Positions 15,186 through 25,066 of a stretch of 64,000 nt of DNA are shown here, piece after piece. The translations under genes were made by a program, and so were the position numbers. The DNA is from Tropicimonas aquimaris (lineage in GTDB: Bacteria; Pseudomonadota; Alphaproteobacteria; Rhodobacterales; Rhodobacteraceae): contig NZ_JBHTJT010000007.1 of the NCBI RefSeq assembly GCF_042676185.1, positions 310,001 through 374,000 of the forward strand, in the 5' to 3' direction. The notes below the pieces were generated by a model that was given only the letters and a program-made list of their open reading frames with translations, did no database searches and was not told the DNA's origin. Position 1 is the first letter of the stretch. Every line of letters starts with the position of its first letter.

Positions 15186-16766
15186 TCAGGTTGTGCCGGT
15201 GTCCGGCAGTTCCAGCACTGCGTCCTTGAGTGCCTGTGTCCGCGCGTGCCGGGGCGCCGCGAAAAGGCGGTCGGTCGCGCCTTCCTCGACGATCCGGCCC
15301 GCGTCCATCACGATGACCCGGTCGCAGATCGCCTGCACCACCGCGAGGTCGTGGCTGATAAAGACCATCGACAGGTCGCGCTCTCGGATCAGGCCGCGCA
15401 GCAACTCCAGCACCTGAGCCTGCACCGACACGTCGAGCGCCGAGGTGGGTTCGTCGCAGATCAGGATGTGGGGTTCCGCGGCGAGCGCGCGGGCAATCGC
15501 AACCCGCTGGCGCTGCCCGCCGGACAGGGCGCGGGGCGTGGCCTCGGCGGCCCGTGCCGGCAATCCCACGTCCTTGAGCAGTTCCAGCACCTGAGCCTTG
15601 CGTGCGGCGGCGTCGAGACCGGTGTGCAGGCGCAGCGGCAGGTCGAGAATGCGCCGGATCGTCCAGCTCGGGTTGAGCGAGCCGAACGGGTCCTGGAACA
15701 CCGGCTGGATCTGCCGGGCGCGCAGCTTTTGCGGCAAGTTGCGCATGTCCTCGCCGCCAAGCTCCACCCGGCCCTCGGTCGGGCGGTCGAGCCCGATCAG
15801 GATGCGGGCGAGCGTGCTCTTGCCGCAGCCGCTTTCCCCGACAATGCCCAGAACCTCGCCCTTCGAGAGGCTCAGCGACGCGTCCGTGAGCGCCCGGAAA
15901 GGCGTGCCGCCGAACATGCCGCGGGGAGGATAGACCCGGCCCAGCCCATGCGCCGACAGGACCGGCGCCGCGCCGTCATGCGCCGTGGGCGGAACCGGCT
16001 GCGGCAGGCTGTCGATCAGGCTCCGGGTATAGGGATGGTCTGGCGCGGTCAGGACTCGGGTGCAGGGGCCGGTCTCGACGATCTCGCCATGTTTCAACAC
16101 CGCGACATCGTCGGCGATCCGGGCTACGACGCCGAGGTCATGGGTGATGAACAGCATCCCGAGTCCGAACTCGTCGCGGAGTCCGGCGAGCAGATCCAGC
16201 AGCTTCACCTGTGTCGTCACATCGAGTGCTGTGGTTGGCTCGTCCGCGATCAGGAAATCGGGCTCGCACATCAGCGCCATTGCAATCAACACCCGCTGCC
16301 GCTGCCCGCCGGACATCATGTGCGGGTATTGGCCGAGCCGGGTTTGGGGCGAGGGGACGCCGACACGGTCCAGAAGCTCCACCGCGCGTTCCCGCGCCGC
16401 GCGCATCGACCCGCCGCGGTGCCGCCGATAGACGGCGCAAAGCTGGTCTCCGATGGTGAAGACGGGGTTGAGCGCCGTCATCGGCTCCTGGAAGATCATG
16501 GCGATCCGGTCGCCGCGGGCGTTCTGCGGCGCCGTGCCGTCGTCCAGCGCCAGCCGTTCGGCCGTCACCCGCGCGCCCGGCGGGTTCAGCCCCATGAGCG
16601 CGAGCGCAGTCATGGACTTGCCGGACCCGCTCTCGCCCACCAACGCGAGCGTCCGGCCGGCGGACAACGTGAACTCAATGCCGCGCACGGCATGGACCTC
16701 GCCGATGCGCACATGCAGGTCGCGCACGGTAATGGCGCCAGCGGCGGTAGTTGTGTCGAGGGTCAT
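15186..16766 (-). CDS. Fused dipeptide/oligopeptide ABC ATPase (DppD-DppF type)
   Basis: 526 residues carrying two complete nucleotide-binding domains in one chain, as in GsiA/YejF. The first has GESGSGKS (44-51), MSGGQRQR and LIADEPTTALD; the second has GESGCGKS (about 310), LSGGQRQR and LICDEPTSALD. It energises import through the two permeases encoded just upstream; its start overlaps the end of the second permease gene by 4 nt. Peptide-type importers of this family also carry opines, glutathione and other amides, which suits the amidase and M81 peptidase in the same unit. Confidence 0.92.
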   Translation of the reverse strand: MTLDTTTAAGAITVRDLHVRIGEVHAVRGIEFTLSAGRTLALVGESGSGKSMTALALMGLNPPGARVTAERLALDDGTAPQNARGDRIAMIFQEPMTALNPVFTIGDQLCAVYRRHRGGSMRAARERAVELLDRVGVPSPQTRLGQYPHMMSGGQRQRVLIAMALMCEPDFLIADEPTTALDVTTQVKLLDLLAGLRDEFGLGMLFITHDLGVVARIADDVAVLKHGEIVETGPCTRVLTAPDHPYTRSLIDSLPQPVPPTAHDGAAPVLSAHGLGRVYPPRGMFGGTPFRALTDASLSLSKGEVLGIVGESGCGKSTLARILIGLDRPTEGRVELGGEDMRNLPQKLRARQIQPVFQDPFGSLNPSWTIRRILDLPLRLHTGLDAAARKAQVLELLKDVGLPARAAEATPRALSGGQRQRVAIARALAAEPHILICDEPTSALDVSVQAQVLELLRGLIRERDLSMVFISHDLAVVQAICDRVIVMDAGRIVEEGATDRLFAAPRHARTQALKDAVLELPDTGTT

Positions 16767-17641
16767 CGGCGGGCTCCCAGGATGTCGCGCAGCCCGTCGC
16801 CCAACAGGTTGATCGAGAGCGTCAGGAAGAAAAGGCAGAGCCCCGGCAGGGTGATGACCCAGGGGCTGAAGAACATGAAGTTCTTGCCCTCCGACAGCAT
16901 CAGCCCCCAGGACGGCAGCGGCGCCTGCACGCCAAGGCCCAGGAAGGACAGCGCCGCCTCGATCAGCACCGCGTTGGCCATCTCGACGGTGGCGACCACG
17001 ATCAAGGGGGCGGAGATGTTGGGCAGGAGTTCGGCGGTCAGGATGTGGAAGCGCGAGGCGCCCATCGCCTGGGCCGAGGCAACGTATTCGGCATTGCGCA
17101 GCTTCATCGTCGCGGTTCGGGCGACCACCGCGAACTGGTCCCAGAGCAGCAGGCCGATGACCAGCAGCACCACCGTCAGCGAGCCGCCGACGATGGAGAC
17201 GATGGCGAGCGCCACCAGCACGACCGGCAGCGAAAGCCGCGTGGTGATGAGGGCGGAGATCGCGGTGTCGACCCAGCCGCCGAAATAGCCCGCGACCATG
17301 CCGAGCGTGATGCCGATCAGCCCGGAAATCAGGATCGCGCCGAAGCCGAGCGCGACGGAGATCCGCGCGCCATAGATCATGCGGCTGAGGTAGTCGCGCC
17401 CGAGGGCGTCGGTGCCCAGCAGGTAGCCCGGCTCGGCGCCATCATGCCAGAACGGCGGCTTGAGACGCAGCGCCAGTTCCTGGGCATAGGGATCGTGCGG
17501 GGCGATCAACGGGGCGAAAACAGCGACGAGGACGATCGCGCCGAGGATGCCGGCGCCGATCATGAAACCGAGGTGTTTTCGGACCGAGAGGCGGCGGATC
17601 GCCGGAGCGCCGGCGGTGGTTTCGGGGGCGGTGTCGGTCAT
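16763..17641 (-). CDS. Peptide-type ABC permease (DppC family)
   Basis: 292 residues with an N-terminal OppC-type segment, about six membrane spans and the EAA loop (ASAQAMGASRFHILTAELLPN) that contacts the ATPase. The LLGTDALGRDYLSRMIYGAR motif before the permease core is typical of DppC/OppC. Four-nt overlaps with both neighbouring genes indicate translational coupling. Confidence 0.92.
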   Translation of the reverse strand: MTDTAPETTAGAPAIRRLSVRKHLGFMIGAGILGAIVLVAVFAPLIAPHDPYAQELALRLKPPFWHDGAEPGYLLGTDALGRDYLSRMIYGARISVALGFGAILISGLIGITLGMVAGYFGGWVDTAISALITTRLSLPVVLVALAIVSIVGGSLTVVLLVIGLLLWDQFAVVARTATMKLRNAEYVASAQAMGASRFHILTAELLPNISAPLIVVATVEMANAVLIEAALSFLGLGVQAPLPSWGLMLSEGKNFMFFSPWVITLPGLCLFFLTLSINLLGDGLRDILGARR

Positions 17642-18558
17642 GCCTTGCTCCGGATGCGCGGGTCGAGGGCTGCGTTGGCGAGGTCGGCGAGGAGCGTCAG
17701 CAGGATGTAGATCATCGAGATCAGCAGCACGATGGCCTGGATCACCGGCATGTCGGAGCGGCTCATCGATTGCCAGGCCAGGTAACCCACGCCTTGCACC
17801 GCGAAGATCGACTCGACGACAATGGAGCCGCCCAGCATGAAGCCGAACTGCACCGCCGTGAGCGAGATCACCGGCAGCACAGCGTTGCGCAGCGCGTATT
17901 TGAAGAGGATCTGCCCTTCGCCCAGTCCCATGGCGCGGGCGGTGCGGATGTAATCGGCCTCCAGCACCTCGATCATCCCGGCCCGCACCAGCCGCATCAG
18001 CGCGGGCATGGCAAAGGAGCCGAGGGTGATCGCCGGCAGAATGAAATGGGCGAGGCTGTCGCTGCCGGAGATCGGCAGCCAGCCGAGCTTGATCCCGAAC
18101 AGCAGGATCAGCAGCAGCCCGGCCCAGAAGTTCGGCACGGCCTGACCGACGACGGCGAGGGTCAGCGCCATACGGTCGAGCCAGGAATTCGCATGCAATG
18201 CGGCCAGCACGCCGAGCGGGATGGCGATGCCGAGCGCGAAGAGCAGCGACAGGCAGGCAAGCAGTGCCGTCGCGGGGACGCGCTCGGCAATGATCTGCCC
18301 GACCGGCTCGCCGGATAGGTAGGAGCGCCCAAGGTCGCCGCGGGCGAGATCGGCGAGGTAGCCGGCGTATTGCGTCATCAGCGACTGGTCGAAGCCGTAT
18401 TGCACCCGGATCGCGGCCAGGTCGGCGTCGGTGGCGCTGTCGCCCGCGATGCCGGTCGCGGGATCGACGGCGACATGGCTCAGCACGAAGGTGATCACCG
18501 AGATCGAGAAGACCACGAACAGCGCGAGCAGGCTGCGGCGGAAGAGGAAACCGAGCAT
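17638..18558 (-). CDS. Peptide-type ABC permease (DppB family)
   Basis: 306 residues with the OppB/DppB layout: a first membrane helix (LLALFVVFSISVITFVLSHV), a periplasmic loop ending GDLGRSYLSGEPV, then five spans and an EAA loop (RTARAMGLGEGQILFKYALRN). It pairs with the DppC-type permease with which it overlaps by 4 nt. It lies 65 nt after the binding-protein gene, with a strong hairpin in that gap. Confidence 0.92.
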   Translation of the reverse strand: MLGFLFRRSLLALFVVFSISVITFVLSHVAVDPATGIAGDSATDADLAAIRVQYGFDQSLMTQYAGYLADLARGDLGRSYLSGEPVGQIIAERVPATALLACLSLLFALGIAIPLGVLAALHANSWLDRMALTLAVVGQAVPNFWAGLLLILLFGIKLGWLPISGSDSLAHFILPAITLGSFAMPALMRLVRAGMIEVLEADYIRTARAMGLGEGQILFKYALRNAVLPVISLTAVQFGFMLGGSIVVESIFAVQGVGYLAWQSMSRSDMPVIQAIVLLISMIYILLTLLADLANAALDPRIRSKA

Positions 18559-18578
18559 CGAAGGGTCCTTGAAACGTG

Positions 18579-18607
18579 GCGCCGGGCGGAACGTGGCCGC
18601 CCGGCGC
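18579..18607 (-). terminator. Intercistronic hairpin after the ABC binding-protein gene
   Basis: Perfect 11-bp stem (GCGCCGGGCGG / CCGCCCGGCGC) with a 7-nt loop, 16 nt after the binding-protein stop. No T-run is seen. Such hairpins usually protect the 3' end of abundant binding-protein mRNA and reduce expression of the permease genes. Confidence 0.6.
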
Positions 18608-18623
18608 GATATCCCTGCCGGAG

Positions 18624-20138
18624 TTATTCCCAGGAAGCGAGGAAGAAGCGCGGCAGTTCGTCGACGTTCGGGGTGAAGTTCAGCCCGTCGGCATAGCCAT
18701 AGCCCATGACGATGGTGTGCATCGGCACCCAGTAGGCCCGCTCGGTGATCTTGCCGATCACGTCGGAATAGAGCGCCTCGCGCTCCGCCTCGTCGACCGT
18801 CGTGGCCGCCTGCTGCACAAGGCCGATGATCTCCTCGTCACGAGCGCCGTCGTTGGTCGAGCCGTCGAAGAAGTTGCCGGTGGAGGCGGAGGCGTCGCCG
18901 ATGGAGAAGCTGCCCCAGTCGCCGTACCAGATGTCCACGTTGCCTTCGCGCCAGGCGGAGAAGGAGGCGCGGGCCTGAAGCATCTCGAGGTCGGCCTCGA
19001 TCCCGACGGCGGCGAGGTAGCTCTGCACGGCCTCGGCGCGGGCGCGGTCACGGTAGGAGTTCATCCGGACCTTGAACCCTTCGCCATATCCCGCCTCGGC
19101 CAGAAGCGCCTTGGCCTTCTCGGGGTCGTATTCGTAGGTGGTCGCAGCCTCGGTCACGCAGCCGAACTGCGCGGGGTAGCAGGGCACGTCGATCACCTCG
19201 CCGTCTCCGCCCACAAGGTTGGCGACGATGGTGTCGCGGTCGATGGCGTGGTTCACCGCGCGGCGCACGCGTTCGTCCTTGAAGGGCGTGTCGGGGTTGG
19301 CGCGCCCGGCGGCGTCCATGCCGATCATCGCGATCCGCATCGTCGAGCCGAGTTCGGCCTGGAGGTGGGGCAGGGTGCCGAGCTGGGCCACCTGGTCGGC
19401 CGGCACGTTCCAGATCCATTCCACGCCGCCGCCGATGAGTTCGGCGATCCGAGTGGCGGTGTCTGGGATGATGCGGAAGGTCAGCGTGCCGATGGCCGGC
19501 GTGCCCTTGCCGCCGCCTTCGTAGTAGCCCTCGTAGGCCGTAAGCGTGTAGCTGTTGCTGTCGCCCGGCGTGAACTTGTAGGGGCCGGTGCCGATCGGAG
19601 CCTGACCGAATTCCTGCAGGCCGACGCTCTCGACGTAGTCCGAGGGATAGATCGGCAGCGATCCGGAGACGAATTCCAACGCCGCGGGGAACGGCTCCTT
19701 GGAGACGATGCGCACGATCATCGGGTCGACGGCCTCGACCTTGTCGATCCAGCTCACCGACGCCTGCGAGCGCGCCCCGGATTCCGGGTCGGCGTAGTGG
19801 TTGAGGGTCCAGACGACATCGTCGGCGTTGAACTCCGAGCCGTCGTGGAAGGTCACGCCCTCGCGCAGCTTGAACTCCCAGGTCAGGTCATCCACCCGGC
19901 TCCATTCGGTGGCCAGCAGCGGTTCGAATTCGAAGGTCTCCGGGTTGCGGTAGATCAGCATGTCGAACAGGTGCCGGGTCATGACCACGCCGTCGCGCGA
20001 GGTCGAGATGTAGCCGTCGAAGCTCGGGAGCTCCTCGCCCATGCCGATGGTCAGGCTGTTGTCGGCCGCACCGGCCAGCACCGGGCCAGCAAGCAGGCCG
20101 AGGCCGGCTGCAAGGGGGCAGAGTTTGCGGAAATTCAT
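18624..20138 (-). CDS. ABC substrate-binding protein, family 5 (peptide type)
   Basis: 504 residues from ATG 20138, which follows AGGAGAC and gives a clean Sec signal peptide (MNFRKLCPLAAGLGLLAGPVLAGAA). The body has SBP family-5 features: TRHLFDMLIYRNPETFEFEPLLATEW, LREGVTFHDGSEFNADDVVWTLN and FKDERVRRAVNHAIDRDTIV. It is periplasmic and delivers ligand to the permeases downstream. Co-transcription with an amidase, an M81 peptidase and an alpha/beta hydrolase suggests a peptide-like or amide ligand. Confidence 0.9.
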   Translation of the reverse strand: MNFRKLCPLAAGLGLLAGPVLAGAADNSLTIGMGEELPSFDGYISTSRDGVVMTRHLFDMLIYRNPETFEFEPLLATEWSRVDDLTWEFKLREGVTFHDGSEFNADDVVWTLNHYADPESGARSQASVSWIDKVEAVDPMIVRIVSKEPFPAALEFVSGSLPIYPSDYVESVGLQEFGQAPIGTGPYKFTPGDSNSYTLTAYEGYYEGGGKGTPAIGTLTFRIIPDTATRIAELIGGGVEWIWNVPADQVAQLGTLPHLQAELGSTMRIAMIGMDAAGRANPDTPFKDERVRRAVNHAIDRDTIVANLVGGDGEVIDVPCYPAQFGCVTEAATTYEYDPEKAKALLAEAGYGEGFKVRMNSYRDRARAEAVQSYLAAVGIEADLEMLQARASFSAWREGNVDIWYGDWGSFSIGDASASTGNFFDGSTNDGARDEEIIGLVQQAATTVDEAEREALYSDVIGKITERAYWVPMHTIVMGYGYADGLNFTPNVDELPRFFLASWE

Positions 20139-20185
20139 GTGGTCGTCTCCTGTTGAACTGGAAAAGGGCCTTCCTGCGCCGTTTA

Positions 20186-21685
20186 TTATGATTTTTCCGT
20201 GTCTTGCCCGGAGTTCCTCCGGGTGCCGGCGGGCGGACGCAGCGCCCTCCGGTACGGCAATCTGGTCAGGTCCATCGTCACGCGGCCGGGCGCGTCGACA
20301 TGGAGGATCCCGCGGGCCATCTCTTGGTAGGCGCCGCGGAAATGGACGGAGCTTTTCACCGCGAGGAACGGCAGCTCGGCCGGTTCGATCCCGAGGTGGC
20401 GGATCAGCGCGGGCTCCGAAGCCTGCATCCGCCCGGCCGCGACGATGACCTGAACTCCGTTGCGCTCGAGCAGCGCCACCGGTCCCATGTCGATCGCGTT
20501 GCCGGAATACATCGGCCCCTGTCCGGTGAAGCGTCCGTCTCCGAGGCGGCACACGCGCCAGGGCCCCGGCACCGGTGCTCCGGTCTCCGGGTCGGATTTG
20601 CCACCAAGGGGCACGTCGACCACCGCTCCCGGCCCGGCGACCTGGGCGGCCGCGACGGCCTCCGCATCGGCGATGTGGACGAGGAGCGCGCCGTCTAGGC
20701 CTGCGTCGACCATCGCCTGCAGCAGGCCGGTAGTGTCGTTCGTGCCGCCGCCGCCGGGGTTGTCCTGCACATCGGCGAGCACGACGGGGCCGGGACCGGG
20801 AGGCACGGCGCGGGCCGCGGCGATGGCCTCGGCCGGTGGCAGGATCGGTGCTGCGAACTCCGTCTCGGCGGCGGTCCAGAGCGCGAGTTGCGCCTCGGCA
20901 AGAGCCTCGGCCGTGGCCGCATCGGGCGCGTAGGCGGCGATGGCCGGGCCGGCGCTGGCGATATCGGCCAGCGGAAAACCGAGCGTCAGCGTCACGTCCC
21001 GCCCGTCGCCCCCGGCTTCCTGCGCCGCTCGGTAGAGGCGGCAGACTGGCTCCGCCCCGGTCGCCTGCGCCGTCAACGGGAGCAGGAACGGCACCTCGCG
21101 GAACGCGGCGGCGGGGCGGGACGCCCCGTTGACGAAGCTGATCATGCGGCGCATCGCCCGGGCGCCCGTCTCCGACATGTCCACATGCGGATAGGTGCGG
21201 TAGGCGTCGAGGAAATCCGCGCCGGAGACCATGCGCTGCGTCAGGTTGGTGTGCAGATCGAGCGATACCACGATTGGCAGATCGGACCCTACGAGGTCCC
21301 GGACGGCCGCGATGATCGCCCCCTCCGCATCCTCCTCCTCGGTCGTGGCCATCGCGCCGTGGAGTTCCAGGAACACGCCGTCGAGCGGCAGCGCGGCGCG
21401 GAGTCCGTCGAGGATCTCGTTGCGATAGCCTTCGAAGGCCGCGTGGTCCACGGGGGCGGAGGGCAGGGCGATGGCCCAGAAGATCGGGACCGGCGTGCCG
21501 CCTGCGGCCTTCAGTTCAGCCAGCGCTCCGGCCGAGGGCACCGCGGTGCCCGGCAGCCGCTCCAGCAGTTCCTCGCCCCGGCTCAGACGTGGCCAGCCGA
21601 ACGGGGTTTCGAAGGCTTCGGCCGTGGTAACTCCGGGCGAAAAGCTGTTGGTTTCGTGTTGAAATCCGACGATTGCGATCCTCAT
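20186..21685 (-). CDS. M81-family metallopeptidase (MlrC / microcystinase C-like)
   Basis: About 499 residues from ATG 21685 (MRIAIVGFQHETNSFSP, the canonical family start), which overlaps the amidase stop as ATGA; an upstream ATG at 21733 would add 16 unconserved residues. Candidate zinc ligands are in HETNSF, SLDLHTN and TYPHVDMSETG. The C-terminal domain contains GGTNDTTGLL and SGNAIDMGPVALL. M81 enzymes include MlrC, which cleaves linearised microcystin fragments, but most members are uncharacterised. It probably cleaves an amide or peptide bond in the compound imported by the adjacent transporter. Confidence 0.85.
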   Translation of the reverse strand: MRIAIVGFQHETNSFSPGVTTAEAFETPFGWPRLSRGEELLERLPGTAVPSAGALAELKAAGGTPVPIFWAIALPSAPVDHAAFEGYRNEILDGLRAALPLDGVFLELHGAMATTEEEDAEGAIIAAVRDLVGSDLPIVVSLDLHTNLTQRMVSGADFLDAYRTYPHVDMSETGARAMRRMISFVNGASRPAAAFREVPFLLPLTAQATGAEPVCRLYRAAQEAGGDGRDVTLTLGFPLADIASAGPAIAAYAPDAATAEALAEAQLALWTAAETEFAAPILPPAEAIAAARAVPPGPGPVVLADVQDNPGGGGTNDTTGLLQAMVDAGLDGALLVHIADAEAVAAAQVAGPGAVVDVPLGGKSDPETGAPVPGPWRVCRLGDGRFTGQGPMYSGNAIDMGPVALLERNGVQVIVAAGRMQASEPALIRHLGIEPAELPFLAVKSSVHFRGAYQEMARGILHVDAPGRVTMDLTRLPYRRALRPPAGTRRNSGQDTEKS

Positions 21686-23148
21686 TCCGCCGCCATCGCG
21701 TCCGACCGGAAGGGGAAGCTGGGGCGTTTCCATTCGCGGCTGGCCTCAAAGGCGCGGGCGGCGCGCAGGACGAGGTCGTCACGGAACGGCGCGGCCACGA
21801 TCTGCAGCCCGAGCGGCAGGCCACCGGGCAGGCCGCTCGCCGGGTCGGGCCGCGTGAGTCCACAGGGGATGCTGGCTGCCGGCTGGTGGGTCATGTTGAA
21901 AACGAAGGTGTAGGGCGACCAGATATCGCCGTCGATCTGGTACCAATGCGCGTCCTTCGGGCCCGGCCCGGCGCCGATCGGCAGCGGCGGCACCGCCATG
22001 GTCGGGCAGATCATCAGGTCGTAGGTCTCGTGGAAGGCCCGCATCCGGGCCGCGAGCGCCTCGCGGGTGCCGAGCGCGGCGATGTAGGCATCGGTGTCAT
22101 AGGCCTCGGCCTGATCGAGCACGCGCGCGACCAGCTCGTCCATCTCGTCGCGCGCCTGGCTGGCGCCGTTCGCGCGATAGGTCGCGGCGCGATTGCAGAT
22201 CCGCAGGCAATCGTAGGCCAGAAAGAGCCCCGAGAGATCGGGATCGGCCTCTTCCACCGTGGCGCCGAGGGCTGCGAATGTGGCCGCAGCCGCGTCGCAG
22301 GCTTGCCGCACCTGGTCGTCCGGGGAGCGGATGCCGAGGCCGGGGCTGTAGGCGATCCGCAGCCCGGCGACGCCGTCTTCGGGCTCTGCTGCCAGCATCG
22401 CTTCGAGCCGGGGCAGCGAATAGGGATCGCGCGGGTCCGGCCCGGCCATGGCGGCGAGCAGCATCGCCCCCTCGCTCACGCCCCAGCTCATCGGGCCGGT
22501 GTGGCCGAGGATGCCCGCCGCGCTTGGCGGCCAGTTGGCGACCACGCCGAAGCTGGGCTTCAGCCCGAAACAGCCGCCGAAGCTCGCCGGCATGCGGATA
22601 GAGCCCGCCGCGTCGTTGCCGACGGCCAGCGTGCCGACGCCCGCGGCCAGATGCGCCGCCGCGCCCATGGAAGAACCGGAGCAGCCATAGCCGAGGTGCC
22701 AGGGCGAGCGGGTGTCGCCGGTCAGCGGGCTGCGGGAATAGGGGCTGCCGCCGAACTCGGTGGTCGTGCTCTTGCCATAGAGCACTGCCCCCTGCGCGCG
22801 GAGCCGTGCCACGGAGGGTGCGTCGGTGTCCTGCGGCGCGTCCGGATCGGTTGTGCGGGAGCCCTTGCGCGTGGGCATGCCCTTGGTGAGCAGCATGTCC
22901 TTGATCGACACCGGCACGCCATCGAGCAGGCCGAGCGGCGCGCCCTTGGTGAAGCGGGCCTCTGCGGCCCGGGCCTGCGCCAGCGCGCCGTCGCGATCGA
23001 CATGGACAAAGGCGTTGATCGAGGGCTCCACCGCGACGAGCGCGGCGAGCACCGCCTCGGTCACCTCCACGGGGCTCAGCCGTCGGGCGCGATAGGCCTC
23101 GGCCAGCAGGTCAGCGGGGATCGTGGCGAGATCTGTCATGTCGGTCAT
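21682..23148 (-). CDS. Amidase-signature family hydrolase
   Basis: 488 residues with the Ser-cisSer-Lys triad of the amidase signature family: Lys83 in VSIKDMLL, the cis-Ser in GCSGSSMGAAAH (about 160) and the nucleophile Ser183 in DAAGSIRMPAS. It overlaps the alpha/beta hydrolase gene upstream and the M81 gene downstream by 4 nt each. It would hydrolyse a C-N amide bond in the cytoplasm. There are no GatB/GatC partners, so a tRNA amidotransferase role is unlikely. Confidence 0.9.
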   Translation of the reverse strand: MTDMTDLATIPADLLAEAYRARRLSPVEVTEAVLAALVAVEPSINAFVHVDRDGALAQARAAEARFTKGAPLGLLDGVPVSIKDMLLTKGMPTRKGSRTTDPDAPQDTDAPSVARLRAQGAVLYGKSTTTEFGGSPYSRSPLTGDTRSPWHLGYGCSGSSMGAAAHLAAGVGTLAVGNDAAGSIRMPASFGGCFGLKPSFGVVANWPPSAAGILGHTGPMSWGVSEGAMLLAAMAGPDPRDPYSLPRLEAMLAAEPEDGVAGLRIAYSPGLGIRSPDDQVRQACDAAAATFAALGATVEEADPDLSGLFLAYDCLRICNRAATYRANGASQARDEMDELVARVLDQAEAYDTDAYIAALGTREALAARMRAFHETYDLMICPTMAVPPLPIGAGPGPKDAHWYQIDGDIWSPYTFVFNMTHQPAASIPCGLTRPDPASGLPGGLPLGLQIVAAPFRDDLVLRAARAFEASREWKRPSFPFRSDAMAAE

Positions 23149-24005
23149 AGGTCTTTCCTGGGAAACTCGGTCACGGAGGCGCCGGAGCCGTGGCGCGTGA
23201 GGAAGTCGTTGATCAGCCGGATGCAGGCTTCGGGTGCCTCCAGTTGCGGCATGTGTCCAATCCCGTCCAGCAGGGTCATGCCGGCTTCGGGCAGGGCCAG
23301 TTCGATGGCGCGGGTTTCGGACGGCGGGCAGACGGTGTCGAGCGTGCCGGTTAACAGAGCCACGGGCATTGTCAGCGAGGTCAGGTCCGCCCGTCGGTCC
23401 CAGCCGATGGAGGCGGCCAGCGCAGAGAGGTAGCCATCGCGGCGAAGCGCCTGAAAGTCGGCCGAAAGCGCGGTGCGGGCGGCCTCTGGGGCATCCGGGG
23501 CGAGCACGCTGTCGGCGACGCGCGCCGCCATCTCGGGGGTGACGGTCTCGCCGTCGAACATGGCGCGGCGCCGGCCGAGATAGATCTCCCGCTCCGCCTC
23601 CGTCATATGCGCCAGGTGCGCGGCCTGCGCCCCCGAGAGCACCAGCCCGGCGAAGCGCTCCGGCGCGCGGCAGGCGGCCTCGATCAGGATGCGTCCGCCC
23701 ATGGAATGTCCGACGGCGATCACCCGCTCAAGACCGAGGAGATCCAGAAGCGCCAGCAGGTCGTCGGCGAAATCGGCCATGCTCAGAACCATCGGGCCGT
23801 GACTGCCGCCGTAGTTTCGCGCATCCCAGCACAGGGTGGCCGCGCGGGCGGTCAGCCCATCGGCGATCGGGGTCCATTGCCCCGAATGCCCGCCGATCCC
23901 GTGCAAAAAAAGCACCGCCGTCCCCGCGCCGGCCGTCTGGCACCGCAGTTCCGTGCCCGAGGGCAATCGAAAGGTTCGCTGATCTGAAGCTGGGGAGTCT
24001 TGCAC
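23145..24005 (-). CDS. Alpha/beta-fold hydrolase
   Basis: 286 residues. Oxyanion-hole HGIGG (35-39), nucleophile elbow GHSMGG (Ser101), acid in LTGTLDTVCPP and His in GIGHMPQLE. The layout matches small esterases and 3-oxoadipate enol-lactonase-like hydrolases. It is the first gene of the long minus-strand unit, with its start about 130 bp from the divergent LysR gene. The substrate is not determined. Confidence 0.85.
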   Translation of the reverse strand: MQDSPASDQRTFRLPSGTELRCQTAGAGTAVLFLHGIGGHSGQWTPIADGLTARAATLCWDARNYGGSHGPMVLSMADFADDLLALLDLLGLERVIAVGHSMGGRILIEAACRAPERFAGLVLSGAQAAHLAHMTEAEREIYLGRRRAMFDGETVTPEMAARVADSVLAPDAPEAARTALSADFQALRRDGYLSALAASIGWDRRADLTSLTMPVALLTGTLDTVCPPSETRAIELALPEAGMTLLDGIGHMPQLEAPEACIRLINDFLTRHGSGASVTEFPRKDL

Positions 24006-24048
24006 CGGGTCGCCTTGTTCGTACCGGGGGCATGTTGTGGGCGGGACT

Positions 24049-24074
24049 CCATACTGTCAAATTCCAAAATATGG
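24049..24074. promoter_or_regulatory. Dyad between divergent hydrolase and LysR genes
   Basis: CCATA (24049-24053) and TATGG (24070-24074) are inverted around an AT-rich centre, in a locally AT-rich patch between two divergent starts. It is a plausible binding site for the LysR protein and promoter region for one or both units. The arms are short, so this is tentative. Confidence 0.35.
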
Positions 24075-24135
24075 TAAGGTCATGCGTAAATGTTATGATC
24101 GCGTGACACAGCCAATCAGGGCAGGCGAGGCAAGG

Positions 24136-25053
24136 ATGAATCAGAAACAGGTGAACGCTTTTCGGATGGTCATGCGCCACGGTTCGGTCACCGCCGCGGC
24201 GCAGGCGCTCAATGTCTCGCAGCCAGCGGTGAGCCGGCTCGTGGCCGATCTGGAAGCCTCGCTCGGCTTTCCGCTGCTGCTGCGAACCGGTGCGCGGGTG
24301 CAGCCGACGGCGGAGGCCTACGAGTTCTTCCCTGAAGTCGAGCGCATGTTCTACGGCCTCGACCGGCTTGCACAGGTCGCCGACGAGATCCGAACACTGC
24401 AACGGGCGACCCTTCGCGTCGCATCCATGCCGATGGTCAGTTTCGAGATCATCCCGCTCGCTGTCGCACGCTTCACCGCTGCTCATGCCGGGATCGGCAT
24501 CACCCATGACGTGCATACCTCGCCGCGCATACTGGATCTGCTTGCCGCGCGGCAGATCGATCTCGGGCTCGCGCAGACATCGCCTGGCCGGACCGACGTG
24601 GATGTGCTTGCGGCCTTCAACAGCGATTGCGTCTGTGTGATGAAGCCCGATCATCCGCTGGCCGGTCGCGCCCGGATCACCCCGAAGGATCTCGACGGGC
24701 AGCCGCTGGTGGCGTTGAATTACCGCACGCTGACCTACAGTTACATGATGCAATGCTTTGCGGAGGCCGGCGTTCTGCCCAATATCGTGGCCGAGACGCA
24801 GCCTTCCTATTCCGCCTGCGGACAGGCGTCGCTCGGGGTGGGGATCGCCATCGTCGACCCGATTACGCCGCGCATCTTTGGCAACAGTCTTGCCAGCGTG
24901 CCTTTCGCACCCCGCATTCCCTTCGAATTCCAGATCATGAAATCCCGCGAGGTGCCGCTTTCGCGGGCAGGGCTTGCCTTTCTCGATGTTCTTGGCGACG
25001 TCCTCTCCGACCATGCCGACATTGTCACCGAGGATCATAACAAAAATGCATGA
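24136..25053 (+). CDS. LysR-family transcriptional regulator
   Basis: 305 residues from ATG 24136, which places the helix-turn-helix (GSVTAAAQALNVSQPAVSRLVADLE) at the very N-terminus as in the family. The effector domain (residues ~90-290) resembles OccR/NocR-type and related regulators of amino-acid-like substrates. It sits between the amidase-ABC unit (minus) and the TRAP-lyase unit (plus) and could control either or both. AT-rich dyads flank it on both sides. Confidence 0.87.
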   Translation: MNQKQVNAFRMVMRHGSVTAAAQALNVSQPAVSRLVADLEASLGFPLLLRTGARVQPTAEAYEFFPEVERMFYGLDRLAQVADEIRTLQRATLRVASMPMVSFEIIPLAVARFTAAHAGIGITHDVHTSPRILDLLAARQIDLGLAQTSPGRTDVDVLAAFNSDCVCVMKPDHPLAGRARITPKDLDGQPLVALNYRTLTYSYMMQCFAEAGVLPNIVAETQPSYSACGQASLGVGIAIVDPITPRIFGNSLASVPFAPRIPFEFQIMKSREVPLSRAGLAFLDVLGDVLSDHADIVTEDHNKNA

Positions 25054-25066
25054 TCCGATCCGGAAT